A stretch of DNA of 64,000 bases from Rhodospirillaceae bacterium (lineage in GTDB: Bacteria > Pseudomonadota > Alphaproteobacteria > MPNO01 > UBA2964): contig PBIN01000015.1 of the NCBI GenBank assembly GCA_002720855.1, positions 620,001-684,000 on the forward strand, written 5' to 3'. Both the position numbers and the translations under genes were made by a program. This document shows, in pieces, positions 45,558 through 54,743 of the stretch (position 1 is the stretch's first letter; each line of letters opens with the position of its first letter). Under the pieces are notes generated by a model. That model saw only the letters and a program-made list of their open reading frames with translations. It searched no databases and was not told the origin of the DNA.

Positions 45558-45938
45558 GTGCGTATTTATATGGTTCACCTTGCGGGCAACACGAGCGCTT
45601 CGGATGCCGAGCCGGTGTTGGTTAAAGAGGGGTTTTCCTATTTAGCCTTCCTGTTTTCAGGATTTTGGGCTCTTTGGCACCGGATGTGGCTTGTCGCAGC
45701 TACAATTTTTAGTATCTGGATAATTCTTGGCGTGATTTTCGAGCTTTTTCATGTCTCCCAAGTGTTTCAGATAACTGTAACATTAGCGGCTTCCATCATT
45801 ATCGGATTTAGTGCAAATGACTGGCGAAGCGCTTCTTTATCGAGGCGGGGTTATAATTTTTCTGGTCTTGTTGCGGGCACGCGGTCAGACGCGGCACTAC
45901 GTCGTTGGTATGATCTCCACGGATTTTTAGGAACTTAA
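45558..45938 (+). CDS. DUF2628 membrane protein
   Basis: A 126-residue inner-membrane protein with an N-terminal soluble lead (AEPVLVKEGFSYLAFLFSGFWALWHRMW) and about three hydrophobic segments (residues 28-44, 46-62, 70-87). The FSYLAFLFSGFWALWHRMW pattern is the DUF2628 signature. Function is unknown. It starts with GTG, 2 bp after hisB, and lies between hisB and hisH, where it is a frequent passenger in alphaproteobacteria. Confidence 0.75.
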   Translation: MRIYMVHLAGNTSASDAEPVLVKEGFSYLAFLFSGFWALWHRMWLVAATIFSIWIILGVIFELFHVSQVFQITVTLAASIIIGFSANDWRSASLSRRGYNFSGLVAGTRSDAALRRWYDLHGFLGT

Positions 45939-45947
45939 GAAGTTCCA
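45931..45947 (+). terminator. Small hairpin at the end of the DUF2628 gene
   Basis: GGAACTT-AAG-AAGTTCC is a perfect 7-bp stem with a 3-nt loop that includes the DUF2628 stop, followed by ATTTTGG. It may dampen transcription into hisH or be chance; the T-tract is short. Confidence 0.35.
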
Positions 45948-45963
45948 TTTTGGATACCTCATT

Positions 45964-46608
45964 ATGAATGTCGTTATTGTCGATTATGGGTCGGGAAATT
46001 TACGGTCTGCTGCGAAAGCACTTGAGCTGGCCGCAGCCGATACCGGAAAAAACCCAAACGTTAGGGTTATTAATGACGCTAATGAACTAGCCGCCGCCGA
46101 CTATATCGTATTGCCGGGTGTTGGGGCCTTCGGCGACTGTTTAGCAGGCCTGTCTTCTCAAGATGGTATGATTAACGCCCTCAATGAAGCGGTAGTGTCC
46201 CAGGGAAAACCATTTTTAGGCATTTGTGTCGGGATGCAGTTGATGGCGGACCGCGGCATCGAACACGGTGAGCACGCCGGACTCGGATGGATTGCTGGCG
46301 ATGTCCTGCCAATTGAGCCGGAGGACCAAGCACACAAAATACCTCATATGGGTTGGAACGACCTTAGACTAAATGACACCACTCACCCGGTGCTCAATGG
46401 GATTCGCGACGGCTCGCATGCTTACTTTGTGCATAGCTATTCGATGCAGTGCGCCGACGAAAAATGTAACCTGGCAGCTGCGGAATATGGGTCGGCAATT
46501 ACCGCGATCATTGGTCGAGACAATATGGTAGGTACCCAGTTTCATCCTGAGAAAAGTCAGGAGACGGGGCTTGCGCTCTTGAGAAACTTTCTTAAGTGGC
46601 AACCATGA
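45964..46608 (+). CDS. hisH: Imidazole glycerol phosphate synthase, glutamine amidotransferase subunit
   Basis: A 214-residue class I glutamine amidotransferase that supplies ammonia to HisF. The triad is visible: Cys88 in FLGICVGMQLM, His194 and Glu196 in FHPEKSQ. The N-terminus VVIVDYGSGNLRSAAKAL is the family signature. It is followed after 30 bp by a GNAT gene that separates it from hisA. Confidence 0.96.
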   Translation: MNVVIVDYGSGNLRSAAKALELAAADTGKNPNVRVINDANELAAADYIVLPGVGAFGDCLAGLSSQDGMINALNEAVVSQGKPFLGICVGMQLMADRGIEHGEHAGLGWIAGDVLPIEPEDQAHKIPHMGWNDLRLNDTTHPVLNGIRDGSHAYFVHSYSMQCADEKCNLAAAEYGSAITAIIGRDNMVGTQFHPEKSQETGLALLRNFLKWQP

Positions 46609-46638
46609 CCCCATCTAAAACCGCAGGCGAATAGCAGG

Positions 46639-47199
46639 ATGTCCGAAAACACTCCAAACCTCTCCGTCGATCAGGCATTTGACCTATCCGATACGGACAT
46701 TGCGGATCTTTGCGATGCATCAGAGTCCGCTATTCTGGATGGTGGCGGATTCGGTTGGCTTAAGCCTCCGCCGCGAGATTTGCTAGAGCGTTATTGGCGG
46801 GGTGTTTTGCTCGTTCCTGAGCGTGAGTTATTTGTCGGGCGTTATGATGGGCGCGTTGTCGCGTCAGCGCAGCTCGTGTTGCAGCCGCGAAACAATGAAG
46901 CGCAAAATAGAATAGCGACCATAACGACAAATTTTGTTGCGCCCTGGGCCCGCGGTCACGGATTGGCCAGAGATTTGGCGGTCGCCTGTGAGCGCTCCGC
47001 GAGGCAACACAGCGTACGATTTATAAATCTTGATGTTCGTGAAACCCAGGAAGCTGCAATTCAACTTTATGAAACATTGGGCTATGAGCGATGGGGCACC
47101 AATCCCAACTATGCTGTTGTCAATGGAAAGACCATTGCCGGACACTTTTATACGAAGTCACTAAGAGGCGGCTCTCGAAAGAAAGGGCGTAAAAAATGA
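46639..47199 (+). CDS. GNAT acetyltransferase
   Basis: A 186-residue N-acetyltransferase. The acetyl-CoA-binding core is motif A, near residues 96-120 (TTNFVAPWARGHGLARDLAVACERSARQ, Q/R-x-x-G-x-G/A form), with LYETLGYERWG as the typical terminal motif B. Substrate is unknown. It lies between hisH and hisA, overlapping hisA by 4 bp. It does not belong to the histidine pathway by family, so the overlap points to co-transcription rather than shared chemistry. Confidence 0.85.
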   Translation: MSENTPNLSVDQAFDLSDTDIADLCDASESAILDGGGFGWLKPPPRDLLERYWRGVLLVPERELFVGRYDGRVVASAQLVLQPRNNEAQNRIATITTNFVAPWARGHGLARDLAVACERSARQHSVRFINLDVRETQEAAIQLYETLGYERWGTNPNYAVVNGKTIAGHFYTKSLRGGSRKKGRKK

Positions 47200-47948
47200 T
47201 TTTGTTTCCCGCAATTGATCTCAAAGATGGTTTGTGCGTACGGCTTTTGCGGGGCGATATGGATCAGGCCACAATTTTCAATCCTGATCCAGTGCAGCAG
47301 GCCCAGGAATTTCAGGCGGCAGGCTTCGAATGGCTGCACCTGGTCGATCTAAATGGCGCCATCGAAGGAAAGCCCGTAAACGCTGACACGGTTGCAAAGG
47401 TTGTTTCGTCAGTTGATATGCCTGTCCAGCTTGGCGGCGGCATTCGCAATCGAGAAATTCTGGATCACTGGATTGACATTGGCGTCAGCCGGATCGTGCT
47501 CGGGACGGCGGCATTGTCCGACCCGGACTTTGTATCGCAAGCTTGCGCTGACCATCGCGGAAAAATTGTTATCGCCATCGACGCTCGAGACGGAAAGGTA
47601 GCAGTTGAGGGATGGACAAAAGATTCAGGTGTTCGTGTGTTGGATCTCGCGCTTCGGTTTGAGGACAGTGGGGCCGCAGCAATTCTATACACCGATATCA
47701 ATCGTGATGGCGCGATGGGCGGTGTAAATGTTGAAGCAACGGTTGATCTCGCCTTTGCACTTACCACACCGGTTATCGCATCTGGCGGGGTCTCCTCTCT
47801 AAACGATCTGAAAGAGCTCAAAGAAAAATCTGAAGCTGGTATTGAGGGCGTCATTTGCGGACGCGCGCTCTATGACGGACGCATTGAGCCCGAGAAAGCA
47901 ATAGCGCTATTGCGGGGAGATGAAGTTCAGGATGTTGCCCAATGCTAA
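47196..47948 (+). CDS. hisA: Phosphoribosylformimino-5-aminoimidazole carboxamide ribotide isomerase
   Basis: A 250-residue TIM-barrel isomerase (ProFAR to PRFAR). Catalytic Asp8 lies in FPAIDLKDG, and Asp in [12 protein letters not shown] near residue 169 is the partner acid. Phosphate-binding GGGIR and [10 protein letters not shown] stretches are present. It overlaps the GNAT gene upstream by 4 bp and hisF downstream by 7 bp. Confidence 0.96.
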   Translation: MILFPAIDLKDGLCVRLLRGDMDQATIFNPDPVQQAQEFQAAGFEWLHLVDLNGAIEGKPVNADTVAKVVSSVDMPVQLGGGIRNREILDHWIDIGVSRIVLGTAALSDPDFVSQACADHRGKIVIAIDARDGKVAVEGWTKDSGVRVLDLALRFEDSGAAAILYTDINRDGAMGGVNVEATVDLAFALTTPVIASGGVSSLNDLKELKEKSEAGIEGVICGRALYDGRIEPEKAIALLRGDEVQDVAQC

Positions 47949-48709
47949 AAATGCGGGTTATCCCCTGTCTCGACGTCAAGGATGGGCGCACTGTGAAGGG
48001 CGTCAATTTTGTTGATCTCGTTGATGCGGGTGATCCCGTCGAACAGGCCAGACTTTATGATGAGGCAGGTGCAGACGAATTGTGTTTTCTGGATATTACG
48101 GCCTCGCATGAAAATCGCGATACCTTATTTGATGTCGTCGGGCGTACGGCGGAACAATGCTTTATGCCTTTGACGGTGGGCGGCGGCGTGCGCACAACTG
48201 AAGATATTCGCAAACTTCTGGTTACGGGTGCCGACAAAGTTTCGATTAACTCTGCAGCGGTTCAGCGGCCCGAATTCGTCGGCGAGGCAGCAGAAAAATT
48301 CGGGTCGCAGTGTATAGTTGTCGCGATTGATGCAAAGGAGACAGCACCAGAAAAATGGGAGATATTTACGCATGGTGGCCGCAATCCGACGGGCATCGAT
48401 GCAGTCGAGTGGGCGACGCGTATGGCTGCTCTCGGTGCCGGTGAAATTTTACTGACATCAATGGACAAGGATGGCACCAAATCCGGCTTTGATATTGCTC
48501 TCACCCGCGCCGTATCTGACTCAGTGTCTATTCCTGTGATTGCCTCCGGCGGGGTTGGTACATTGGACCACATGGTTGAAGGAATACGGGATGGCCATGC
48601 GACAGCAGTGCTTGCGGCGTCGATCTTTCATTTCGGGGAGTTTACAATAGCCGAGGCAAAGGCCCATATGGCGGATGCCGGTGTTGCCGTGCGCCCCGTT
48701 GTTAGATGA
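47942..48709 (+). CDS. hisF: Imidazole glycerol phosphate synthase cyclase subunit
   Basis: A 255-residue TIM barrel that uses HisH-derived ammonia to form imidazole glycerol phosphate and AICAR. Asp11 region is [16 protein letters not shown], and the second catalytic Asp lies in [14 protein letters not shown] near residue 176. Start is ATG 47942 ([12 protein letters not shown]), overlapping hisA by 7 bp. Confidence 0.97.
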   Translation: MLKMRVIPCLDVKDGRTVKGVNFVDLVDAGDPVEQARLYDEAGADELCFLDITASHENRDTLFDVVGRTAEQCFMPLTVGGGVRTTEDIRKLLVTGADKVSINSAAVQRPEFVGEAAEKFGSQCIVVAIDAKETAPEKWEIFTHGGRNPTGIDAVEWATRMAALGAGEILLTSMDKDGTKSGFDIALTRAVSDSVSIPVIASGGVGTLDHMVEGIRDGHATAVLAASIFHFGEFTIAEAKAHMADAGVAVRPVVR

Positions 48710-48736
48710 GCTTTTAATTTAATACTGGACAGCACA

Positions 48737-49072
48737 ATGGTTGACGCAAAAATTGACATTGAAGTTCTGGAGCGGCTCTACACCGTTATCCAATCTCGTA
48801 AAGATGGCGATGCCGATTCTTCCTATACAGCGTCCTTGCTGAAGGCCGGCATGCCCAAGATGGCACAGAAACTCGGGGAAGAAGCCGTCGAGACGGTCAT
48901 CGCCGCAACTGAGGGCGATAGCCAACAGCTTGTTGGAGAGAGTGCTGATCTGTTGTACCACCTTCTTGTCGTTTGGGCGGCCAGCGGCATAACCCCAGAC
49001 GATGTCTGGGCGGAGCTCGCCGGGCGCGAAGGGATATCGGGTATAGAAGAAAAGGCGGCTCGAGAGAGCTAG
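48737..49072 (+). CDS. hisE: Phosphoribosyl-ATP pyrophosphatase
   Basis: A 111-residue all-alpha MazG-like hydrolase that turns PR-ATP into PR-AMP. The signature SYTASLLKAGMPKMAQKLGEEAVETVIAA near residues 29-57 gives the acidic metal site. It ends the his cluster after hisF, with 27 bp between, and is followed at 49103 by the HIT gene. Confidence 0.95.
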   Translation: MVDAKIDIEVLERLYTVIQSRKDGDADSSYTASLLKAGMPKMAQKLGEEAVETVIAATEGDSQQLVGESADLLYHLLVVWAASGITPDDVWAELAGREGISGIEEKAARES

Positions 49073-49102
49073 CCGATCATGTAAATTCGCGGAGGCAAAC
49101 GC

Positions 49103-49501
49103 ATGGCCGAATATGATGACAACAACATCTTCGCTAAAATTCTCAGGGGCGAGCTTCCGAGCAACAAAGTTCTGGAAACGGAGTACGCGCTAGCATTCCA
49201 TGATATTAATCCGCAGGCGCCGACCCACGTTTTGGTAATTCCGAAGGGTCCCTATGTGTCGATGGATGATTTTTCCGCGAACGCCACCGCTGCTGAAATC
49301 GAAGGTCTTTGGCGCGCGGTTGGTGATGCCGCACGGATGCTGGGGCTGATCGAAGGCGGTTATCGAATTATGGCCAATCACAATGCGCATGCGCACCAAG
49401 AAGTATTTCATCTCCATATTCATATTCTTGGAGGACGGCCGCTCGGCCCGATGCTTGAAGGTGGTGATGTGCCGCCGGATGGAACCTGGCAAAGAAACTG
49501 A
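49103..49501 (+). CDS. HIT-family nucleotide hydrolase (HinT-like)
   Basis: A 132-residue purine nucleoside phosphoramidase-like HIT protein. The histidine triad HLHIHILGG has His103, His105, His107 near the C-terminus, and an early FAKILRGELPSNKVLE block matches HinT. A ribosome site (GGAGGC) precedes the ATG. The usual place next to hisE is common in alphaproteobacteria. Confidence 0.93.
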   Translation: MAEYDDNNIFAKILRGELPSNKVLETEYALAFHDINPQAPTHVLVIPKGPYVSMDDFSANATAAEIEGLWRAVGDAARMLGLIEGGYRIMANHNAHAHQEVFHLHIHILGGRPLGPMLEGGDVPPDGTWQRN

Positions 49502-49513
49502 TAGCCTTTCTTC

Positions 49514-49903
49514 ATGGCTGACCCGATAAGACAGCCTAACACCTCTACACCTGCTGCTTTTATGCAGCGCGCGCTGGACCTTGCCGCGGAGGCGGAAAAA
49601 TCCGGCCGTGGAAATGCCTATGGAGCGGTGATCGTGCAAGAGGATAAAATTATTGGTCAGGGGACGAACGCGATTTATGCCCAAAATGATCCGACGGCCC
49701 ATGGCGAGGTCGAGGCGATAAAAGACGCATGTCGGCGAACGGGAAGCAACGATCTTTCGGGCGCAGTGATCTACACAAGCGGCGGATCACCCTGTCCCAT
49801 GTGCGCTACAGCATGCTACTGGGCAAATCTCGATCGCATTTTTTATGCCCATCGCGCCGATGAAATAACGGATGGTGGCGCGCCGGGGTATGGAAAATGT
49901 TGA
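49514..49903 (+). CDS. Nucleoside deaminase, cytoplasmic copy
   Basis: A 129-residue cytidine/guanine deaminase-like zinc enzyme. HxE is His63-Gly-Glu65 (TAHGEVEAI), and the zinc cysteines are Cys94 and Cys97 (SPCPMCATA). The protein ends in GAPGYGKC, without the longer C-terminal region of guanine deaminases. No signal peptide is present. It overlaps the following paralogue by 7 bp, so the two are expressed together. Substrate could be guanine, cytosine or another base. Confidence 0.85.
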   Translation: MADPIRQPNTSTPAAFMQRALDLAAEAEKSGRGNAYGAVIVQEDKIIGQGTNAIYAQNDPTAHGEVEAIKDACRRTGSNDLSGAVIYTSGGSPCPMCATACYWANLDRIFYAHRADEITDGGAPGYGKC

Positions 49904-50328
49904 AACGTCGCGCATTGCTCTCAGGTGTTGCCAGCATGTGGGCATTCGGCCCGGCGTTTGTCCACCAGGCCGTTGCGCAATCCAATGAAATTCATGAACG
50001 ATTCATTGCTCAAGCATTTTCCATGCGCGACTGGGCGGTTTCTGAGGGCGATCAGGCTTTTGGTGCGATCGTCGTAAAGAATGGTCAGGTCGTCGGTTTG
50101 GGGCCGTCACGTGTCGTTACGAATTGGGATGCCACCGCCCATGCTGAAATGGAAGCGCTGCGTGCGGCAGGTCGAACGCTAGGCACCCATGATCTTTCGG
50201 ACTGTATTTTGTATACGACGTCGCCGCCCTGTCGCATGTGCGAAACAGCGGCATACTGGGGAAACATTGAGCGGGTCTATACTGGAAGATCGATTTCTGA
50301 TCGCGGCAAGCCCGGATACGGATGTTAA
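49897..50328 (+). CDS. Nucleoside deaminase with export signal
   Basis: A 143-residue paralogue of the previous enzyme with an N-terminal twin-arginine-type signal: MLKRRALLSGV, a hydrophobic core to about residue 21, and a cleavage-like AVA-QSNE at residue 27. The deaminase core is intact, with His82-Ala-Glu84 (TAHAEMEAL) and Cys112/Cys115 (PPCRMCETA), and the C-terminus ends GKPGYGC, as in its sister. A zinc deaminase sent to the periplasm is unusual, and Tat transport would suit a metal enzyme folded in the cytoplasm. It is convergent with yifB after 14 bp. Confidence 0.8.
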   Translation: MLKRRALLSGVASMWAFGPAFVHQAVAQSNEIHERFIAQAFSMRDWAVSEGDQAFGAIVVKNGQVVGLGPSRVVTNWDATAHAEMEALRAAGRTLGTHDLSDCILYTTSPPCRMCETAAYWGNIERVYTGRSISDRGKPGYGC

Positions 50329-50342
50329 CTTTGTCGATAGCC

Positions 50343-51866
50343 TCACCGACCCGGCTGTGTTCGGCGCCAGGATAACGCTTCAGCAATGTGTAGCCGTCCA
50401 ACGGCTTCATCACCGTTTAGGTCCGCCAGTGTTCGGGCGACCCTCAAAACACGGTGATAACCGCGGGCCGACATCCGTAACCTGTCGGTTGCAGCGGTTA
50501 GAAGTGCCCGGCCCGCTTCATCGGGTGCGGCGACTTTTTCGAGCAGAACGCCATCGACATCTGCATTGGTTCGAATTTTAGTTTGATTGCCGCCATAAGA
50601 TTCATATCTTTCGCGCTGTATGGCGCGGGCTTTGGCGACCCTCGCCGCGACTTCCTGCGAGCCTTCGCTGGCTGGCGGCAAAGTCAAATCCGCTGCGGTA
50701 ACCGCAGGAACCTCGACATGTATATCTATTCGATCAAACAACGGTCCTGAAATCTTGGCCTGATAGTCCTGGCCACACCTTGGTACCCGAGAGCAGGCTT
50801 GCGACGCGTCATCAAGATTACCGCATCGACAAGGGTTCATCGCCGCAATCAGCTGAAACCGCGCCGGATAGGTTTGATGAGCATTGGCGCGCGCGAGAAC
50901 GGCAAGCCCTGATTCCAATGGCTGCCGAAGAGATTCAAGCGCCTGGCGCGAAAATTCGGGCAGCTCGTCGAGAAACAAAACGCCGAGATGTGCAAGCGAG
51001 ACTTCGCCCGGTTGGGCTTTGCGGCCACCACCGATCAAGGCAGCTAGGGATGCCGAATGATGAGGATCGCGAAACGGGCGCACCTGCAGCAAATGCCCGT
51101 CTCCCAAATTGCCCGAAACTGAATGTATCATACTTACCTCAAGGGCTTCTGCCGGATCGAGCGGTGGCAAAATTCTGGGCAGGCGCGCAGCAAGCATCGA
51201 TTTACCGGCGCCTGGTGGGCCCATCATCAGCATGTTATGACCACCCGCCGCCGCGACTTCCAAGGCGCGTTTCGCGGTTTCCTGGCCCTTGATGTCGCGC
51301 AGGTCAGGTGCATTGTTACTAACCTCAGCAAGCTTGGGTTCAGGCTCACTAAGGAGCTGCGTGCCTTTCAAATGGTTGATAAGAGATAAGAGGTTGGGAG
51401 CTGCTATGATTGGTATATCGCCCGCCCAGGCGGCTTCGCCACCACATGAAGCAGGACAGATCAGGCCGGTGCCGCGAGCCGATGCGCCTATTGCTGCCGG
51501 CAGAACGCCTGTGACTGAGGTAATCGCTCCATCGAGTGCAAGCTCACCTAAAACGGTATAGCCAGCGAGCTCGTCCTCGATCAAAACACCCATCGCCGAT
51601 AAAAGGCCGAGGGCAATTGGCAGGTCAAAGTGGCTGCCCTCCTTCGCCAGATCGGCCGGTGATAAATTCACGGTAATGCGTTTTGGCGGCAGTGCCAGAC
51701 CAATGGCGGCCAATGCAGATCTCACCCGCTCGCGGGATTCACCGACCGCCTTATCCGGCAAACCCACGATGGTAAAGGATGGTAAACCGGCACCCATTTG
51801 CACCTGGACGTCAATCGGCAACACCTCGATGCCGGCAAAAGCAACCGTCCCAACCCGCGCAGCCAT
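50343..51866 (-). CDS. YifB/ComM-type Mg-chelatase-like AAA ATPase
   Basis: A 507-residue AAA+ protein. The N-terminal ChlI-like/Lon-protease-like domain opens ARVGTVAFAGIEVLPIDVQVQMGAGLPSFTIVGLPD. Walker A is GPPGAGKS near residue 213. DEAD-like LFLDELPEFSRQALESLRQPLE is Walker B, and the C-terminal Mg-chelatase domain (RGYHRVLRVARTLADL) closes the protein. Homologues ComM act as branch-migration helicases in natural transformation. I place the start at 51866, with AGGAC upstream. An open upstream extension lacks a ribosome site. Confidence 0.93.
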   Translation of the reverse strand: MAARVGTVAFAGIEVLPIDVQVQMGAGLPSFTIVGLPDKAVGESRERVRSALAAIGLALPPKRITVNLSPADLAKEGSHFDLPIALGLLSAMGVLIEDELAGYTVLGELALDGAITSVTGVLPAAIGASARGTGLICPASCGGEAAWAGDIPIIAAPNLLSLINHLKGTQLLSEPEPKLAEVSNNAPDLRDIKGQETAKRALEVAAAGGHNMLMMGPPGAGKSMLAARLPRILPPLDPAEALEVSMIHSVSGNLGDGHLLQVRPFRDPHHSASLAALIGGGRKAQPGEVSLAHLGVLFLDELPEFSRQALESLRQPLESGLAVLARANAHQTYPARFQLIAAMNPCRCGNLDDASQACSRVPRCGQDYQAKISGPLFDRIDIHVEVPAVTAADLTLPPASEGSQEVAARVAKARAIQRERYESYGGNQTKIRTNADVDGVLLEKVAAPDEAGRALLTAATDRLRMSARGYHRVLRVARTLADLNGDEAVGRLHIAEALSWRRTQPGR

Positions 51867-52034
51867 AAATTTGCGTCCTATGGTTGTGTTTTCGTTGGGG
51901 TCTTTTACCCCTAATACGATTGTGGTGCTACCCTCTGGCATAACAATCTCCAGTTTAGTATTCGTGCAAATGTTCGCATTTTGTTCTCACTATGGCAAGC
52001 ATTTGTTGGGGCGTTCAATAAGCGCTAAAATCCA

Positions 52035-52057
52035 CGCGATTGAAAATCTAAATCGCG
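52035..52057. repeat. Inverted repeat upstream of the GST gene
   Basis: CGCGATT (52035-52041) and AATCGCG (52051-52057) form 7-bp arms with a 9-bp centre, ending 31 bp before the GST start. It may be a regulator site. Chance is possible at this length. Confidence 0.3.
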
Positions 52058-52087
52058 CTTACTTGATCAATCAGGAGATTTTTAGAA

Positions 52088-52885
52088 ATGCTAATACTGT
52101 ATGACGGCACAACGTCGGTTTGCGGCATAAAGGCGCGAGTGACCCTGGCGGAAAAGGGCTTTGATTTTGAAAGCCGTAATGTTGATTTGAGGAAGGGAGA
52201 GCAGTTTGCGCCGGAATATCTGAAGCTCAATCCAAATGCAGTTGTTCCAACCTTGATTGACGGCGAGGAAATTATCGTCGAGTCGTCAGTGATCATTCAG
52301 TATCTTGATGATATCGGCACAGATGGACCTTCTTTGCTTCCGAAGACTCCGCTGGACAGAGCGCAAATGCGCCTATGGCTAAAAAGAATTGACGACCCAA
52401 TCCACCCAGCGACAGGTACGCTAACCCATGCAACGGCCTTTCGGCCCTTATTCCTTAAAAAGTCGCCCGAAGAACAAAAGGCGCATTTTGAAGCGATGCC
52501 AGATCCGGCGCGCCGTGCCAGGCAGGAAGCCGTTTATAAGGACGGGCTGGATGCGCCAATTGTGGCTAACGCAGTCCGGACCTTCGATCAATTTGTAAAA
52601 GACGCCGAAACCGCTCTTACCCGAAATGAATATCTTGCAGGCCCCGCATATTCGTTAGCCGATGCCGCGGCGACGCCCTATATAAATCGGCTCGATGTTC
52701 TGAAATTGCTGTCAGTTTGGCAGACGGAATGTCCCAATGTTATGGGCTGGTATGACCGAATCCGTGAGCGACCATCATTCAAGTCGATGATTACAGATTA
52801 TATGACCGTTGAAGACGTGGCCCGGTTTGAGGCAATTGATGACAGCACGGCCGACAAAGCGCGTCAGATATTACAACAGTCTTGA
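52088..52885 (+). CDS. Glutathione S-transferase family protein
   Basis: A 265-residue GST-fold protein. The thioredoxin-like N-terminal domain starts LILYDGTTSVCGIKARVTLAEK, with serine/cysteine at the usual activation position, and the cis-Pro loop VPTLIDGEEIIVESSVIIQYLDD supplies the glutathione-binding ES motif. The C-terminal helical domain holds SLADAAATPYINRLDVL. It is longer than typical bacterial GSTs because of a central loop (residues 100-160). It is convergent with gshB, which makes glutathione. Confidence 0.88.
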   Translation: MLILYDGTTSVCGIKARVTLAEKGFDFESRNVDLRKGEQFAPEYLKLNPNAVVPTLIDGEEIIVESSVIIQYLDDIGTDGPSLLPKTPLDRAQMRLWLKRIDDPIHPATGTLTHATAFRPLFLKKSPEEQKAHFEAMPDPARRARQEAVYKDGLDAPIVANAVRTFDQFVKDAETALTRNEYLAGPAYSLADAAATPYINRLDVLKLLSVWQTECPNVMGWYDRIRERPSFKSMITDYMTVEDVARFEAIDDSTADKARQILQQS

Positions 52886-52917
52886 TATCTATTTGTTTTT
52901 GGGACAGAGCAGCCAAT

Positions 52918-53856
52918 TTACAGACGCGCCTCAATTGCATTCCAAATTAATTTTTCGATCTGGATGCCATCGAGTTCATTGATTTCCTGAATACCTGTCG
53001 GTGAAGTTACGTTTATTTCCGTCAGGTAGTCGCCGATAACATCTATGCCAACAAAAATGAGCCCGCGTTCTTTGAGCGCTGGCCCGATTGCCTCGCAAAT
53101 TTCCTGTTCGCGCGATGTCAGAGTGGTCTTGAGCGCTGAGCCGCCAGCGTGAAAATTAGCTCGCGCGTCGCCATCGGCCGGTATTCGGGAGACACCGCCG
53201 GCAGGAACGCCATCGACAATAATGATGCGTTTGTCACCTTGGCGCACCTCTGGCAGGTAACGCTGGACGATGATCGGTTCGCGGTATTTTTCGGCAAACA
53301 TTTCAAGAAGCGCGCCCATATTTTCGTCGTCTGGCTTCATGTGAAAGACATCTGCGCCGCCATTTCCAAATAGCGGCTTTACGATGATATCTTTCTGCTC
53401 TTCCCTGAATGCCTGAATCTCTCGCGTGTCCGACGTTATGAGCGTCGGCGGAAGCACACCTTCGAAATGTGTCACGAACAACTTTTCCGGAGCATTCCGG
53501 ACTTCCGCCGGATCGTTTACGACAAGCGTGTCGGGATGGATATGTTCCAGCAAATGCGTTGCAGTAATGTAGGCCATATCGAACGGTGGGTCCTGACGCA
53601 TCAGGACGACATCGACAGATGAAAGGTCGATTACCTCTTCTTCTCCAGCGGTAAAGTGATTTGATTTGTCGCGGCGTACTTCGATTTTCTGTGCACGCGC
53701 AAAAAGGCGGCCATCACGAAACACCAACGCTGTGGGCAGATAATAATACAACGCGTGTCCACGAGCCTGTGCTTCCATCGCCAGCATGAAGGTGCTGTCG
53801 GCAGTTATGTCAATCGATTCGATCGGATCCATCTGGATCGCGACGGTTAAACTCAT
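52918..53856 (-). CDS. gshB: Glutathione synthetase
   Basis: A 312-residue ATP-grasp ligase that joins gamma-glutamylcysteine to glycine. ATP-grasp signatures are [17 protein letters not shown] near residue 155, [18 protein letters not shown] and the C-terminal [21 protein letters not shown], which holds metal-binding acidic residues. The start is ATG 53856. It is followed upstream by the SirB1-like gene. Confidence 0.96.
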   Translation of the reverse strand: MSLTVAIQMDPIESIDITADSTFMLAMEAQARGHALYYYLPTALVFRDGRLFARAQKIEVRRDKSNHFTAGEEEVIDLSSVDVVLMRQDPPFDMAYITATHLLEHIHPDTLVVNDPAEVRNAPEKLFVTHFEGVLPPTLITSDTREIQAFREEQKDIIVKPLFGNGGADVFHMKPDDENMGALLEMFAEKYREPIIVQRYLPEVRQGDKRIIIVDGVPAGGVSRIPADGDARANFHAGGSALKTTLTSREQEICEAIGPALKERGLIFVGIDVIGDYLTEINVTSPTGIQEINELDGIQIEKLIWNAIEARL

Positions 53857-53891
53857 CTAATCCCCCGGCGCATTAATAAGCTTGGTTGATC

Positions 53892-54743
53892 CTAGTTAAG
53901 GCGCGACCGCACCTTATGCAACAGTGTTGCGGCTTCATGACGATTGGCATCATCGGTTGAGAGAGTTAAGAATTTTTCCAGCGAAACCGCGGCGCGGCGC
54001 AAATTTCCAATCTTCGTATAAAATACACCCGCTTCCTGCAACAAGCTAAGCCGCTGCGGTGCTATTAAAAGCATTCGTTCCATAATTTCGGCGGCACGCT
54101 CTGGATTGTTTTCGGACAATGCGCGCAACTTGATATTGTTAAGAAGCCTGATAAGCGTGTCACGACTACTGACCGGCTCATAGTGATCGGGTTGTAGTTC
54201 CGCTTCCAGGCCGGCTACCTGTTTTAGAAGCGCTCGAAGATCAGCGACATTACGCTCGGTACCCCGATTGAATGGGTCCATTATGCAGCGCACTGTTCCT
54301 CGTTCCAGCCTGATTAAAAAATGCCCAGGAAAGTTTATTCCCGTTGCCTCCCAGCCGACCCGATGTGCAACATCAAGATAAATGATCGCAAGACCGACAG
54401 GCAGACCCATACGGCGGTCAATAATGCTCATCAAGTTTGCGTTTTGCGGGTCGTCGTAAGTAGCCGTATCGCCCTCATAGCCCTGTTTGTCGGCAATCAC
54501 CTCTGCGAGAGATTTCGCTCGCTTCGCGATATTGTTTGCAGTATTCCCTGGAACCAGTGCCGAGACGTCCTCGGCCATATCTGCGAGATGGTTTCGATAG
54601 GTTTTGATATCGACGCCGGTTTGGTCCAGCGCAGCCAACTGAAGCGCCGCTTCACCTATCTCAATTTCGTTGTCCGCCTGTTCCCCGATTTCCTCAAGAG
54701 CGGAGACAATTTCATCCTGAGAGCCTGATATTTTTTGTTTCAT
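53892..54743 (-). CDS. SirB1-family transglutaminase-like/TPR protein
   Basis: A 283-residue protein. The N-terminal transglutaminase-like SirB1 region is recognised from SLAEVIADKQGYEGD and MSIIDRRMGLPVGLAIIYLDVAHRVGWEATGINFPGHFLIRL. The C-terminal region has tetratricopeptide-like helices (ERAAEIMERMLLIAPQRLSLLQEAGVFYTKIGNLRRAAVSLEKFL). Molecular role is unknown. It overlaps the BON gene by 4 bp at its start. Confidence 0.88.
   Translation of the reverse strand: MKQKISGSQDEIVSALEEIGEQADNEIEIGEAALQLAALDQTGVDIKTYRNHLADMAEDVSALVPGNTANNIAKRAKSLAEVIADKQGYEGDTATYDDPQNANLMSIIDRRMGLPVGLAIIYLDVAHRVGWEATGINFPGHFLIRLERGTVRCIMDPFNRGTERNVADLRALLKQVAGLEAELQPDHYEPVSSRDTLIRLLNNIKLRALSENNPERAAEIMERMLLIAPQRLSLLQEAGVFYTKIGNLRRAAVSLEKFLTLSTDDANRHEAATLLHKVRSRLN

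Noticed and set aside
50780-51292. 170-codon plus-strand open frame antisense to the YifB gene
   Set aside because: Shadow of a well-supported ATPase gene, with no ribosome site or family features.
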